Source: Xanthomonas campestris pv. badrii
Lineage (GTDB): Bacteria; Pseudomonadota; Gammaproteobacteria; Xanthomonadales; Xanthomonadaceae
Direction of reading: 5' to 3'
Assembly: GCF_012848175.1 (NCBI RefSeq)
Contig: NZ_CP051651.1
Span: 3,100,001-3,164,000, forward strand
DNA length: 64,000 bases
The notes beneath the pieces are model-generated. The model searched no databases and was not told the DNA's origin. It was given only the letters and a program-made list of their open reading frames with translations. Shown here piece by piece: positions 44,524 through 54,148 of this stretch. The position numbers and the translations under genes were made by a program. Each line of letters starts with the position of its first letter. Within the stretch, counting starts at the first letter, position 1.

Positions 44524-46911
44524 ATGAATTGCAAGTCCAGTCCACTCGCAGTCGCTGTTGTCGTTGCCTTGTCGTTTTCCGCTTCAACCGCAGTCGCGCA
44601 GTCGCAGGCTCCTGCCCAGCAGACCCTCGACACGCTGATCGTCACCGGCACCCGCGTGGCGGATCGCACCGTGGCCGAATCGGCATCGCCGATCGACATC
44701 ATCTCGCCACAGGCACTGGAATCGACCGGCACCACCGAGTTGGCCACCGCGCTGTCACGCGCGATCCCCTCGCTCAATTTCCCCCGGCCCGCCATCTCCG
44801 ACGGCTCGGACGCGGTGCGCCCGGCGCAGCTGCGCGGCCTGTCGCCCGATCAGGTGCTGGTGCTGGTCAACGGCAAGCGCTATCACAGCACCGCGCTGAT
44901 CAACCTCAACGACACCCAGGGCCGCGGTTCCTCGCCGGCCGATCTCAACACCATCCCGATCGCGGCGGTGGAGCGCATCGAAGTGCTGCGCGATGGCGCG
45001 TCGGCGCAATATGGTTCGGACGCGATTGCCGGCGTGATCAACGTCGTGCTCAAGGGTAGCGGCGAAGGCGGCAACCTCAATGGCCGTTACGGCAAGTACA
45101 GCGCCGGCGACGGCGAGCAGTACCAGCTCTCCGGCGATGCCGGCTTCAGCTTCGCCGGCACCGGCAAGGTGCACCTGGCCGCGCAGGCCGGCCATTCGGA
45201 CCAGACCAACCGTGCATTGCCATTCGGCGGCCGCGTGGAGCAGCGCTACGGCGATCCCGAGATCGACCAGGGCGCCATCTCGTTCAACGGCGAATACAGC
45301 CCCACCGATTACCTCACCTTCTATTCGTTCGGCATGGTCAGCCGGCGCGAAGTGCTGTCCAACGGCTATTTCCGGTTTGCCGGCGACAACCGCAACCGCC
45401 CGGAAATCTATCCGGACGGCTTCCTGCCGCAGATCTACAACGTCAGCAAGGACGTGTCGTGGGTGGGCGGCTTGAAGACCTCCACCGAAGGCGGCTTGAA
45501 CATCGATCTGAGCTACAACTACGGCCAGAACAATCTCACCTTCGATGTGCGCAACAGCTTGAACAACAGCCTGGGGCTGGCCAGCCCGACCGACTTCCAT
45601 GCCGGCACGCTGGAAGTGACGCAGAACGTGCTCAATGCCGACTTCACCAAGACGCTCGATTGGGGCCTGGCCTACCCGGTCACGCTGGCCTTCGGCGCGG
45701 AATGGCGTGGCGAGAAGTTCAACCAGTCGCCGGGCGATGCCGCGTCTTCGGCCAACGGCGGCATTCCCTCGGCCAATGGCGCATTGATTCCGGGCGCGCA
45801 GGTGTTTCCGGGCTTCAAGCTCTCCGATGCCGGGTACTACAACCGCAACAGCCACTCGGCCTATGTGGACCTGGAAGCGGACCTGACCGAGAAACTCTCC
45901 GCAGGTCTTGCCGGGCGCTACGAGAAGTACAGCGACTTCGGCGACACCGCCACCGGCAAGCTCTCGCTGCGCTATGCCTTCACCGACAAGGTGGCGCTGC
46001 GTGCCACCGCCTCCACCGGCTTCCGTGCGCCCTCGCTGCAGCAGCAGAACTTCCAGTCGATCGCCACGCAGTTCCTCAACGTGGCGCAGCCCAACGGCAC
46101 GGTGACCGCGATTCCGTTCGAGATCGGCACCTTCCGTACCGACAATCCGGCCGCGATCGCGCTCGGCGCCGAACCGCTCAAGGCCGAAGAATCCAAGAAC
46201 TACGGGCTGGGCGTGGTGTTGCAGCCAGTCGACAACCTCTACATCACCATCGATGCCTACCGGATCGATATCGACGACCGCATCGTGCTGTCTGAGAACC
46301 TCACCTCGATCGCCGCACGCAACTACCTGCAAGCCAATGGCTTCCCGGGTATCGGTGGTGGGCGCTACTTCACCAATGCGGTGGATACCAAGACCCAGGG
46401 CGTGGATGCGGTTGGCACCTACCGCTGGGCGCTGGATGGCGGCAGCGCGGAGCTGACCACCGGCTACAACTACAACAAGACCGAAGTCGAGCGCATCGCC
46501 GCCAACCCGGCTGCGCTGGAAGCCATCGACCCGGGTGCAGTGCGCATCGGCCGCGCAGAACTGGGCCGCATCACCGAAGGCACGCCGCGCGACAAGTTCT
46601 TCCTGGGCGGGACCTGGTCGCCGGGCAACTGGTCGTTCACCGGCACCGCCACGCGCTGGGGCGAGTTCAGCACCTTCGGTACCAATGCCGGCAGCGACCA
46701 GACCTATGCGGCGAAGTGGACGCTGGATCTGGCCGCATCCTACAAGCTGGGCGCGTGGAACTTCACCGTCGGCGGCGACAATGTGCTCAACGAGTATCCG
46801 GATCGCCAGCAGGCCGGCCTGGGCACGCGCACCTACCTGCCTTACAGCAGCGCCTCGCCGTTCGGCTTCAATGGCGCGCTGGTGTACGCCAACGTGAACT
46901 ACAAGTGGTAA
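44524..46911 (+). CDS. TonB-dependent receptor, paralogue 2 of 3
   Basis: 795 residues. The signal peptide ends TAVAQ (about residue 25), and LDTLIVTGTRV is the TonB-box-like segment. Plug blocks AIPSLNFPRP, AQLRGLSPDQVLVLVNGKR and GASAQYGSDAIAGVINVVLKG are nearly identical to those of paralogue 1. The barrel ends SPFGFNGALVYANVNYKW. Loops differ from its sisters, which suggests related but distinct ligands. It has its own candidate promoter and operator upstream and a hairpin right after the stop. Confidence 0.93.
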   Translation: MNCKSSPLAVAVVVALSFSASTAVAQSQAPAQQTLDTLIVTGTRVADRTVAESASPIDIISPQALESTGTTELATALSRAIPSLNFPRPAISDGSDAVRPAQLRGLSPDQVLVLVNGKRYHSTALINLNDTQGRGSSPADLNTIPIAAVERIEVLRDGASAQYGSDAIAGVINVVLKGSGEGGNLNGRYGKYSAGDGEQYQLSGDAGFSFAGTGKVHLAAQAGHSDQTNRALPFGGRVEQRYGDPEIDQGAISFNGEYSPTDYLTFYSFGMVSRREVLSNGYFRFAGDNRNRPEIYPDGFLPQIYNVSKDVSWVGGLKTSTEGGLNIDLSYNYGQNNLTFDVRNSLNNSLGLASPTDFHAGTLEVTQNVLNADFTKTLDWGLAYPVTLAFGAEWRGEKFNQSPGDAASSANGGIPSANGALIPGAQVFPGFKLSDAGYYNRNSHSAYVDLEADLTEKLSAGLAGRYEKYSDFGDTATGKLSLRYAFTDKVALRATASTGFRAPSLQQQNFQSIATQFLNVAQPNGTVTAIPFEIGTFRTDNPAAIALGAEPLKAEESKNYGLGVVLQPVDNLYITIDAYRIDIDDRIVLSENLTSIAARNYLQANGFPGIGGGRYFTNAVDTKTQGVDAVGTYRWALDGGSAELTTGYNYNKTEVERIAANPAALEAIDPGAVRIGRAELGRITEGTPRDKFFLGGTWSPGNWSFTGTATRWGEFSTFGTNAGSDQTYAAKWTLDLAASYKLGAWNFTVGGDNVLNEYPDRQQAGLGTRTYLPYSSASPFGFNGALVYANVNYKW

Positions 46912-46917
46912 GCCCCC

Positions 46918-46943
46918 TGCGCCGGTCGGCAACGACCGGCGCA
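46918..46943 (+). terminator. Hairpin after receptor 2
   Basis: Perfect 11-base stem TGCGCCGGTCG/CGACCGGCGCA with loop GCAA, seven bases after the stop. It has no T-tract. The remaining DNA up to 47247 shows no gene. Confidence 0.65.
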
Positions 46944-47247
46944 GGCATGCTGCGGCAACGCATCAGCTCCTCCTGACGCCGTCACGTTTTCCGGCTGCTC
47001 GCGCACCTGCGCGGGCCTGCCTGACCGAGGCGTCGCTGCACCGCTCCAGCAAGGATGCGCTCAGCAAACTGCGCAAGGCGCCGCATCGGGCCTTGCCGAT
47101 TGCTGTCATCTTCGCGCACGCCGCTTCCGTACCCCGGAAGCATCCGCCGCGCAGGCTTGACCGATCACCCCTGTGCAGTTGCATTCCCCCCCGGCATCAC
47201 CCGTGCCTCGTCGCTGCGTCCATCGTCCCCTTTGAGCCTTGATCCCC

Positions 47248-49647
47248 ATGCACACCTCCAACGCACTCTCGCTGGCGATTTCAGTCGCACTCACCGTCTG
47301 TTGCTTCGCTGCCAGTGCGCAGTCGCAATCGACCCAACCGCAGCAGACCCTGGACACCCTGATCGTCACCGGTACGCGCGTCAGCGACCGCACCGTGGCC
47401 GAATCCGAATCGCCGATCGACATCATCACCGAGCAATCGCTGCAGGCCACCGGCGCGACCGACATCGCCACCGCGCTGGGCAAGCTGCTGCCGTCGCTGA
47501 ACTTCCCGCGCCCGGCCATCTCCGACGGCAACGATGCCGCACGCCCGGCCACCTTGCGCGGCCTGTCGCCGGATGCGGTGCTGGTGCTGGTGGACGGCAA
47601 GCGCTATCACACCTCTTCGCTGATCAACTACAACCCGTACGTGGGCCGCGGCTCGGCGCCGGCCGACCTGAACTCGCTGCCGATGTCGGCGATTGCGCGC
47701 ATCGAAGTGCTGCGCGACGGCGCCTCGGCGCAGTACGGCTCCGATGCCATCGCCGGCGTGGTCAACATCGTGCTCAAGCATGGCGCCGATGCGGGCAGCA
47801 ACAGCGTTTCGATCAACGGCGGCCTGATGGACAAGGGCGATGGCGCGCAGAACGGCATCGACGGCTCGATCGGGTTGCCCTTCGGCGGCACCGGTGGCGA
47901 CACGGCGCCGGGCTGGGTGCGGCTGTCCTGGAACTACCAGAACACCATGGACACCAACCGCAGCGAGAACACCAACCGCGCCACCACCATCGCCGGTGCG
48001 GCCAATCCCAGCGGCGTGCCCTACCAGCGCCACGGCGATCCGGATTCGACCTTCTACCAGGGGCTGGCGGCCTTCGGCTACGACTTCTCGCCGAACGTGG
48101 AGCTGTACGGCCATGTCAGCGCGAGCCGGCGCGAAGTCACTTCCAACGGCTATTACCGCGCCTTCGACAACACCAGCCGCAACGTGCAGGCGGTGTATCC
48201 CAATGGCTTCCTGCCGCAGATCTACAACCCGGTCAACGACCGCTCGGCGGTGCTGGGGCTGAAGGGCACCACCGCCAGCGAGTGGAACTGGGACGTGTCG
48301 GCCACCTATGGCAAGAACGACATGAGCTTCAACATCCTCGACAGCATCAACACCAATCTGTACTGGACCACCGGCAGCTCGCCGACCCGCTTCAATTCCG
48401 GCGGCTTCGAGACCGAACAAGGTGTGGTCAATCTGGATATCAACAAGTCCTTCGATTGGGGCCTGGCGTATCCGGTCAACGTCGCCTTCGGTGCCGAGCA
48501 TCGCCAGGACCGCTACGAGATCACCGCCGGCTCGCCGGCCTCGTACTTCTTCGACCCCAACACCATCAATCCCGATACCGGCGCGCCCTACCCCGGCGGC
48601 GCACAGGTGTTCTCCGGTCTGGAGCCGTCGGTGGCGGGCAGGTTTGGCCGCCACAGCAACGCGGTGTACGCCAACCTGGAAGCGGACATCACCGACAAGC
48701 TCTCCGGCGGTATTGCCGGCCGCTTCGAAAACTACAGCGATGCCGGTTCCACCCGCTCGGGCAAGCTGTCGGCGCGCTATGCCTTCACCGACACGTTCGC
48801 GCTGCGCGCCACCATCTCCAACGGCTTCCGCGCGCCGTCGCTGGCACAGCAGAACTACGCCTCGGTGGTGACCCTGATCCAGGACGGCGAGCTGGTGCAG
48901 GTGGGCACCTACCGCACCTCCGATCCGGTGGCCGTCGCCCTGGGCGCCCGCCCGCTGAGCCCGGAAAAATCCACCAACTACGGCCTGGGCGGCGTGTGGC
49001 AGCCCACCGCCAACTTCACCTCCAGCCTGGACGTGTACCAGATCCGCATCTGGGACCAGATCCTGTATTCGGACCAGCTGCAGCTCGCGCAGCCGATCGG
49101 CCAGGTGGCGGCGGTGCAGTTCTTCGTCAACGGCGCCACCAGCCGCACCCGCGGCGTGGACTGGATCAACAGCTACCAGGCCGACCTGGGCAGCTACGGC
49201 AAGCTCAACCTGAGCGCCAGCGCCAACTACAACAAGACCACCATCCTGGAGTTGTCCAACCCCAACTTCGGCCGCGCCAGCCAGGGCCTGCTCACCGATG
49301 CCACGCCGCGCACCAAGTACATGGCCGGCGCGGATTGGTCGATCGGCGGCTTTGCGCTGAACTTCAATGCCACCCGCTACGGCGCCATCAAGCGCATCAG
49401 CGACCCGGCCGATGGCAGCCAGGACCAGACCTACGACGCGCGCTGGTTGCTGAACCTGGCTGCCAGCCAGACCTGGAACGCCTTCACCTTCACCGTGGGC
49501 GCGGACAACCTCACCAACCAGTATCCGACCAAGGCGCAGCTGACCACCGGCTACGACGATCGCGCCGGCGGCCTGCAGTACTCGTCGCTGTCGCCGTTCG
49601 GCTTCAATGGCCGCTACTGGTATGGCCGGGTGACCTACCGGTTCTGA
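47248..49647 (+). CDS. TonB-dependent receptor, paralogue 3 of 3
   Basis: 799 residues from ATG 47248; a TTG at 47239 is possible. The signal peptide ends FAASA. LDTLIVTGTRV and plug blocks LLPSLNFPRP, ATLRGLSPDAVLVLVDGKR and GASAQYGSDAIAGVVNIVLKH follow. It is the most diverged of the three, with longer barrel loops (for example around GDTAPGWVRLSW). It ends SPFGFNGRYWYGRVTYRF. A hairpin follows the stop. Confidence 0.93.
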   Translation: MHTSNALSLAISVALTVCCFAASAQSQSTQPQQTLDTLIVTGTRVSDRTVAESESPIDIITEQSLQATGATDIATALGKLLPSLNFPRPAISDGNDAARPATLRGLSPDAVLVLVDGKRYHTSSLINYNPYVGRGSAPADLNSLPMSAIARIEVLRDGASAQYGSDAIAGVVNIVLKHGADAGSNSVSINGGLMDKGDGAQNGIDGSIGLPFGGTGGDTAPGWVRLSWNYQNTMDTNRSENTNRATTIAGAANPSGVPYQRHGDPDSTFYQGLAAFGYDFSPNVELYGHVSASRREVTSNGYYRAFDNTSRNVQAVYPNGFLPQIYNPVNDRSAVLGLKGTTASEWNWDVSATYGKNDMSFNILDSINTNLYWTTGSSPTRFNSGGFETEQGVVNLDINKSFDWGLAYPVNVAFGAEHRQDRYEITAGSPASYFFDPNTINPDTGAPYPGGAQVFSGLEPSVAGRFGRHSNAVYANLEADITDKLSGGIAGRFENYSDAGSTRSGKLSARYAFTDTFALRATISNGFRAPSLAQQNYASVVTLIQDGELVQVGTYRTSDPVAVALGARPLSPEKSTNYGLGGVWQPTANFTSSLDVYQIRIWDQILYSDQLQLAQPIGQVAAVQFFVNGATSRTRGVDWINSYQADLGSYGKLNLSASANYNKTTILELSNPNFGRASQGLLTDATPRTKYMAGADWSIGGFALNFNATRYGAIKRISDPADGSQDQTYDARWLLNLAASQTWNAFTFTVGADNLTNQYPTKAQLTTGYDDRAGGLQYSSLSPFGFNGRYWYGRVTYRF

Positions 49648-49660
49648 TCGCGCGCTGGCT

Positions 49661-49692
49661 GCCTGCGCCGATCGACCGCGATCGGCGCAGGC
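49661..49692 (+). terminator. Hairpin between receptor 3 and the P450 gene
   Basis: Perfect 12-base stem GCCTGCGCCGAT/ATCGGCGCAGGC with an eight-base loop. The genes on both sides converge on it, so it could serve both. Confidence 0.7.
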
Positions 49693-49790
49693 ATGCCGGC
49701 CTGGATATCACCCGTCGACGGCGCTGCCTGCGTGTCCGTCGCCAGCCCGCGATGCCTCTGCGTTGCGAGCGGACCCGCGCAGGCGTTGCA

Positions 49791-51089
49791 TCACCAGGAC
49801 GCCAGCAAGGCATCCACGCCACGCAGGTTGGAGCGGTCGTTCCAGGTCAACGCATCGAGCTGTTCCAGGCGCAATGCCGGCAGCTGTTCCAGCACGGCCG
49901 CAAGCGCGGCTTCCATTTCGATCAAGGCCAGCCGGTTGCCCAGGCAGTGGTGGATGCCTCCACCGAAGGACAATGCACGCCCCTGTTGCCGGCGGATGTC
50001 CAGCAGATGCGGGTTGGTGAACTGCTGGGTGTCGTGATTGGCGGCACCGAGCATCAGATACACCATGTCGCCCTCGCGCAGGGTCACGCCATCGATGTCG
50101 AACTCCTGCAGCACCGTGCGCGTGGCCATCTGCACCGAGCTGTCGTAGCGCAGGCATTCGAGCACCGCATTGGGCATCAGCGCGGGGTTTTGTTTGAGCA
50201 TCGCCAACTGGTCCGGATGCCGGTGCAACGCCACCAGCGCATTGCAGATCATGTTGGAAGTGGTTTCATGGCCGGCGAAGAACAGCAGGATCACATTGGA
50301 AACAATCTCGTCGCTACTCAAGCGGCGGCCATCGTCCTCGGCGCGAATGAAGCGCGAAATCAGGTCGTCGCCATTGGCGCTTCGGCGCTGCTCGATCACC
50401 TGCTGGAAATAGCGCTCCAACTGCAGATACGCCGCACTGGTGGCCTCCAGCTCCTCGGCCGTCATCATCGCGTCGAACACCTTGGCCAGCGCGCTGGTGG
50501 CGTGCCCCACCGTGGTGGCGTCGGCAGGATCGATATCCAGCATGCGGCAGATGATGCTGACCGGCAGCGGAAATGCAAAATCCTGTAGCAGATCGCAGTG
50601 GCCGTTGGCGCGGAACGTGGCGATCAGCCCAGCGGCGGTATCGCTGGCCACCTGGCGCATGGATTCGATCTGCCGCGCGCTGAAGGCCTGGGTCATCAGG
50701 CCGCGCAAGCGCGTATGCGCCGGCGCATTGACCAGCAGGAACATGCGGCTCATTCCCTGGAACAGCGGCATCTGGGGCGCATCGTCGCCGTAGCGCAGGC
50801 GAATGCTCTCCAGATAATCGCGGCCAACGCGTCGGTCGCTGAGCAGGCTCTCGACCACGCTGTAGCGGCCGCTCATCAGCCGGCGCGCCTCCACTTCCAC
50901 CAATGGCCCTGCGTCGCGCAGACGCGCATAGGTGGGGTAAGGGTCCTGGCGAAACTGGGGGGTTGCGAGATCGCGAAGATGCATGGCCTGGGCTCGTGGG
51001 GCCTGGTCGCCGGATGAAGCGACAAGGTGGGCGTGGGGAGGAATGCGACACGTATGCGACGCAAGGCCCGGATTGTCGGTCGCGCTCAT
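49791..51089 (-). CDS. Cytochrome P450
   Basis: 432 residues, or 397 if it starts at the in-frame ATG at 50984 (MHLRDLATPQF), which is closer to the usual bacterial P450 length. The I-helix AGHETT, the ExxR pair in ECLRYD and the haem loop FGGGIHHCLGNRLA with the Cys ligand are intact. It is soluble (no membrane helix), so it needs a ferredoxin or flavoprotein partner; none is adjacent. The substrate is unknown. It converges on the receptor cluster. Confidence 0.92.
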   Translation of the reverse strand: MSATDNPGLASHTCRIPPHAHLVASSGDQAPRAQAMHLRDLATPQFRQDPYPTYARLRDAGPLVEVEARRLMSGRYSVVESLLSDRRVGRDYLESIRLRYGDDAPQMPLFQGMSRMFLLVNAPAHTRLRGLMTQAFSARQIESMRQVASDTAAGLIATFRANGHCDLLQDFAFPLPVSIICRMLDIDPADATTVGHATSALAKVFDAMMTAEELEATSAAYLQLERYFQQVIEQRRSANGDDLISRFIRAEDDGRRLSSDEIVSNVILLFFAGHETTSNMICNALVALHRHPDQLAMLKQNPALMPNAVLECLRYDSSVQMATRTVLQEFDIDGVTLREGDMVYLMLGAANHDTQQFTNPHLLDIRRQQGRALSFGGGIHHCLGNRLALIEMEAALAAVLEQLPALRLEQLDALTWNDRSNLRGVDALLASW

Positions 51090-51712
51090 GCCAACGCCGC
51101 GCCCCGGCGCGAAGCCGTGTCGTCAAACTTGAATCGACCTGCCTTCGACGATGCAGTTGCGTGATCCATCGCGTGGACTGACCGCGGGTGCCGCATGTAC
51201 GGGCACAGCCGGCCACGCGCGCACGGCGCGCGTTGCGACAACCGCTCGCCACCGTAACGTGCACTGCTGCATCCGATGCACTGCCCGCCCATGAGCGTGT
51301 GCGCAACCGCAGCATGTACATGGATGTCTCACCTGCGCACGCGCAGCGTGCCTGGTCGTTCCGCGGTACGCATTGCACGCAGGCTGGCTCGCGACACCGC
51401 TCGATACGCCTGGCGCTGTAGCGCTGCAGGCGCGGCAACCCGCTGCTGCACTGACATCCGCCGTTGCGTCGCCAGCGTGCGCGCATTGCGCAAACAATCT
51501 CCTAGGCTGCGCCTCTGCGCCACGTGTCGCATCGCGTTAATCATGCGCTGTGTACTATGGGCGTCCGGCCAACCGGACCAGCAACGCGGTCTTGTTCCCC
51601 TCGCGCCGGACCCCAGCCATGACCACGCAATGCCCGCAGGCGATGCCCGGCGCAGTGCCGTTGGCTGGGCACGCCCTCATCGTTCTCCCGGACACGCTCA
51701 CAACGGATTGGA
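51090..51712. other. Intergenic region between divergent P450 and ybaL genes
   Basis: About 620 bases. Several short frames are open, but none has a domain, ribosome site or natural composition. TACTAT at about 51553 could be a -10 element for the antiporter gene, without a clear -35. Confidence 0.4.
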
Positions 51713-53410
51713 ATGCATCACGACACCAGCCTCATCGACATCATCGCCGTCGGCCTCGCGGTCGCCTTCATCCTCGGCACGCTCGCGCAGAAGGTGAAGC
51801 TCTCGCCGCTGGTCGGCTACCTGCTGGCCGGCGTGTGCGTCGGGCCGTTTACACCCGGCTTCGTGGCCGACCAGACCATGGCCAACCAGCTGTCCGAGCT
51901 GGGTGTGATGTTGCTGATGTTCGGGGTGGGCCTGCACTTCTCGCTCGAAGACCTGATGGAAGTGAAGTGGATCGCGGTGCCCGGCGCGCTGGCGCAGATC
52001 GTGGTCGCCACCCTGCTCGGCTGGGCGCTGGCCTGGAGCATGGGCTGGCCGCTGATCCACGGGCTGGTGTTCGGCCTGGCGTTGTCGGTGGCCAGTACCG
52101 TGGTGCTGTTGCGTGCACTGGAAGAACGCCGTTTGCTCGACACGCAGCGCGGGCGCATCGCAGTGGGCTGGCTGATCGTCGAAGACCTGGTGATGGTGCT
52201 GGCGTTGGTGTTGTTGCCGGCGTTGGCGGATGTGCTCGGTAGCGCCACACCGGCAACCGCGCACGATGGGCAATCGCCGTCGCTGCTGGCCGCGCTGGGC
52301 GTGACCCTGCTCAAGATGGTCGCGTTCGTCGCGGCGATGCTGGTGATCGGCCGGCGGGTGATTCCGTGGTCGCTGGAGAAGGTGGCGGCCACCGGTTCGC
52401 GCGAATTGTTCACCCTGGCCGTGCTCGGCATCGCGCTGGGCGTGGCCTTCGTCTCGGCCACGCTGTTCGGCGTGTCGTTCGCGCTGGGCGCGTTCTTCGC
52501 CGGCATGCTGCTCAAGGAATCCGAACTCAGCCACAAGGCCGCCAGCGACTCGCTGCCGCTGCGCGACGCGTTCGCGGTGCTGTTCTTCGTGTCGGTGGGC
52601 ATGTTGTTCGATCCGATGATCCTGATCGCGCATCCATGGCAGGTGCTGGCGACCTTCCTGACCATTACCGTGGGCAAGTCGCTGGCGGCGTTCCTGATCG
52701 TGCGTGCCTTCGGCCACCCCACCGGCACCGCGCTGACCATTTCCACCAGCCTGGCGCAGATCGGCGAGTTCTCCTTCATCCTGGCCGGGCTGGGCGTGCA
52801 GCTGGCGATCCTGCCCGAGACCGGGCGCGACCTGATCCTGGCCGGCGCGCTGTTGTCGATCGTGGCCAACCCGTTCCTGTTCTCGTGGCTGGACCGCTGG
52901 CAGGCGCGGCAGATCCAGGACGCGCCGGCTGCAGTGGAGCCGGAGTTGCCGCCAGGCCCGCCATTGCCTGCCGATGGCCATGCGATCGTGATCGGCTATG
53001 GCCGCGTGGGCAGTTCGCTGGCGCAACTGCTGCGCGGTCGCGGCGTGCCGGTGCTGGTGATAGACGACAACGGCGATCATGTGGCCAAGGCGCATGCGGC
53101 CGGGATTCCCGGCATCCGTGGCAGCGCCGCCGCCGACCGGGTGCTGGCCGAGGCATGCCCGGAACATGCCAAGATCGCGATCCTGGCGATCCCGCAGCCG
53201 CTGGAAGCGGGCGAAGCGCTGGCCAAGCTGCGCGCGATCAACCCGTCGCTGACCCTGCTGGCGCGCGCGCACAGCGACGCCGAGGTCAAGCATCTGCTCG
53301 ACCATGGTGCCGACGGCGCCGTGCTGGCCGAACGCGAACTGGCCTATTCCTTGGCCGAAATGGTGATGTCCACCCCGCCGTATCGGGCGTTGAGGGTGCC
53401 GGCTTCTTGA
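51713..53410 (+). CDS. ybaL: YbaL-type monovalent cation:proton antiporter (CPA2, Kef-like)
   Basis: 565 residues (E. coli YbaL 558). The N-terminus MHHDTSLIDIIAVGLAVAFI and the blocks SPLVGYLLAGVCVGPFTPGF and ELGVMLLMFGVGLHFSLEDL match YbaL closely. About 12 membrane helices end near residue 400. A TrkA-N (Rossmann) domain begins at VIGYGRVGSSLAQLL (about residue 423) and would bind NAD(H). The family exchanges potassium for protons across the inner membrane. It is a single gene. Confidence 0.94.
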   Translation: MHHDTSLIDIIAVGLAVAFILGTLAQKVKLSPLVGYLLAGVCVGPFTPGFVADQTMANQLSELGVMLLMFGVGLHFSLEDLMEVKWIAVPGALAQIVVATLLGWALAWSMGWPLIHGLVFGLALSVASTVVLLRALEERRLLDTQRGRIAVGWLIVEDLVMVLALVLLPALADVLGSATPATAHDGQSPSLLAALGVTLLKMVAFVAAMLVIGRRVIPWSLEKVAATGSRELFTLAVLGIALGVAFVSATLFGVSFALGAFFAGMLLKESELSHKAASDSLPLRDAFAVLFFVSVGMLFDPMILIAHPWQVLATFLTITVGKSLAAFLIVRAFGHPTGTALTISTSLAQIGEFSFILAGLGVQLAILPETGRDLILAGALLSIVANPFLFSWLDRWQARQIQDAPAAVEPELPPGPPLPADGHAIVIGYGRVGSSLAQLLRGRGVPVLVIDDNGDHVAKAHAAGIPGIRGSAAADRVLAEACPEHAKIAILAIPQPLEAGEALAKLRAINPSLTLLARAHSDAEVKHLLDHGADGAVLAERELAYSLAEMVMSTPPYRALRVPAS

Positions 53411-53549
53411 TGGCGGTTGGCGTCCACAGCGCCACCATCCGTTGACAAGGTGCATGCGCATGCCGCTCTACGCCTTTCAGAATGTGATTTTCCCGGGTCG
53501 CAGCGGCCCGGGGCTGTCACGGGCGATGCATACCAGGTTGCCAGCGACC

Positions 53550-54119
53550 TCAGCGTGGCTTGACGAGCCGATACTGACGACGATCACCATAGGCCGCGCC
53601 CTTGGTGTCCACATTGGCGCATAACTGCGCGCCACACAACGTCACGTCGGCAGCGTTGTAGGCGCGCAGCAACTCCGCGCGCAACTGATTGTCGCGGATC
53701 TGCTGGCGGTACTGGCCCAACAACCATCCACCGCCGCCCAGCAACAGCAGCAGGCTTCCCAGAACAACCGCAGCGCCTTTCCATAGCAGCAGGCGCTGCC
53801 CGCGTTCGACACGCTTGAGTTGATCGGCCAGCGACTGCGCGCCCTCGCCGATCAAACCACCGACTTGCTGTAGCCGCTTCTCGAAGCCGGCGACCGGTTG
53901 GTCCATTCCCTGCTGGATGCTTCGAATCACGGTGTCGGGCACGCGCTGCAGGGTCTGCTCGGCCGAACGGGTGACCACGGATGGCAGCGACTGGGCCACT
54001 TGCTCCAACTGCTGTGCAAGCCGGCGTTGCAGTTGCTCCAATTCGGCGCATCGACGCTCGAACTGTTCCATCAGCATGGCGGCCTTGCTGACCAGCTCCA
54101 TCGGATCTTGCGTGTTCAT
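53550..54119 (-). CDS. Coiled-coil, single-pass membrane protein downstream of lipase effector
   Basis: 189 residues. Residues 10-105 are a long amphipathic helix region rich in Gln, Glu and Arg. One membrane helix follows (about 110-135, LLLWKGAAVVLGSLLLLLGGG). A C-terminal domain of about 50 residues has two cysteines (TLCGAQLCANV). It begins 29 bases after the lipase gene on the same strand. Some plasmid-mobilisation proteins look like this, but I recognise no family. A helper or accessory role for the neighbouring effector is only inferred from position. Confidence 0.75.
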   Translation of the reverse strand: MNTQDPMELVSKAAMLMEQFERRCAELEQLQRRLAQQLEQVAQSLPSVVTRSAEQTLQRVPDTVIRSIQQGMDQPVAGFEKRLQQVGGLIGEGAQSLADQLKRVERGQRLLLWKGAAVVLGSLLLLLGGGGWLLGQYRQQIRDNQLRAELLRAYNAADVTLCGAQLCANVDTKGAAYGDRRQYRLVKPR

Positions 54120-54148
54120 CGTGCGTCCTGCTTTCCTGGTGATGACGC

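Noticed and set aside
47055..50588. 1,177-codon plus-strand frame
   Set aside because: It runs out of frame through receptor 3 and antisense to the P450; the composition (Arg, His, Gln) is that of a shadow, and the real genes have full domains.
53471..53520. CCCGGG-CCCGGG palindrome after ybaL as a terminator
   Set aside because: The stem is only six bases with an uneven loop and no T-tract in either direction; too weak to list.
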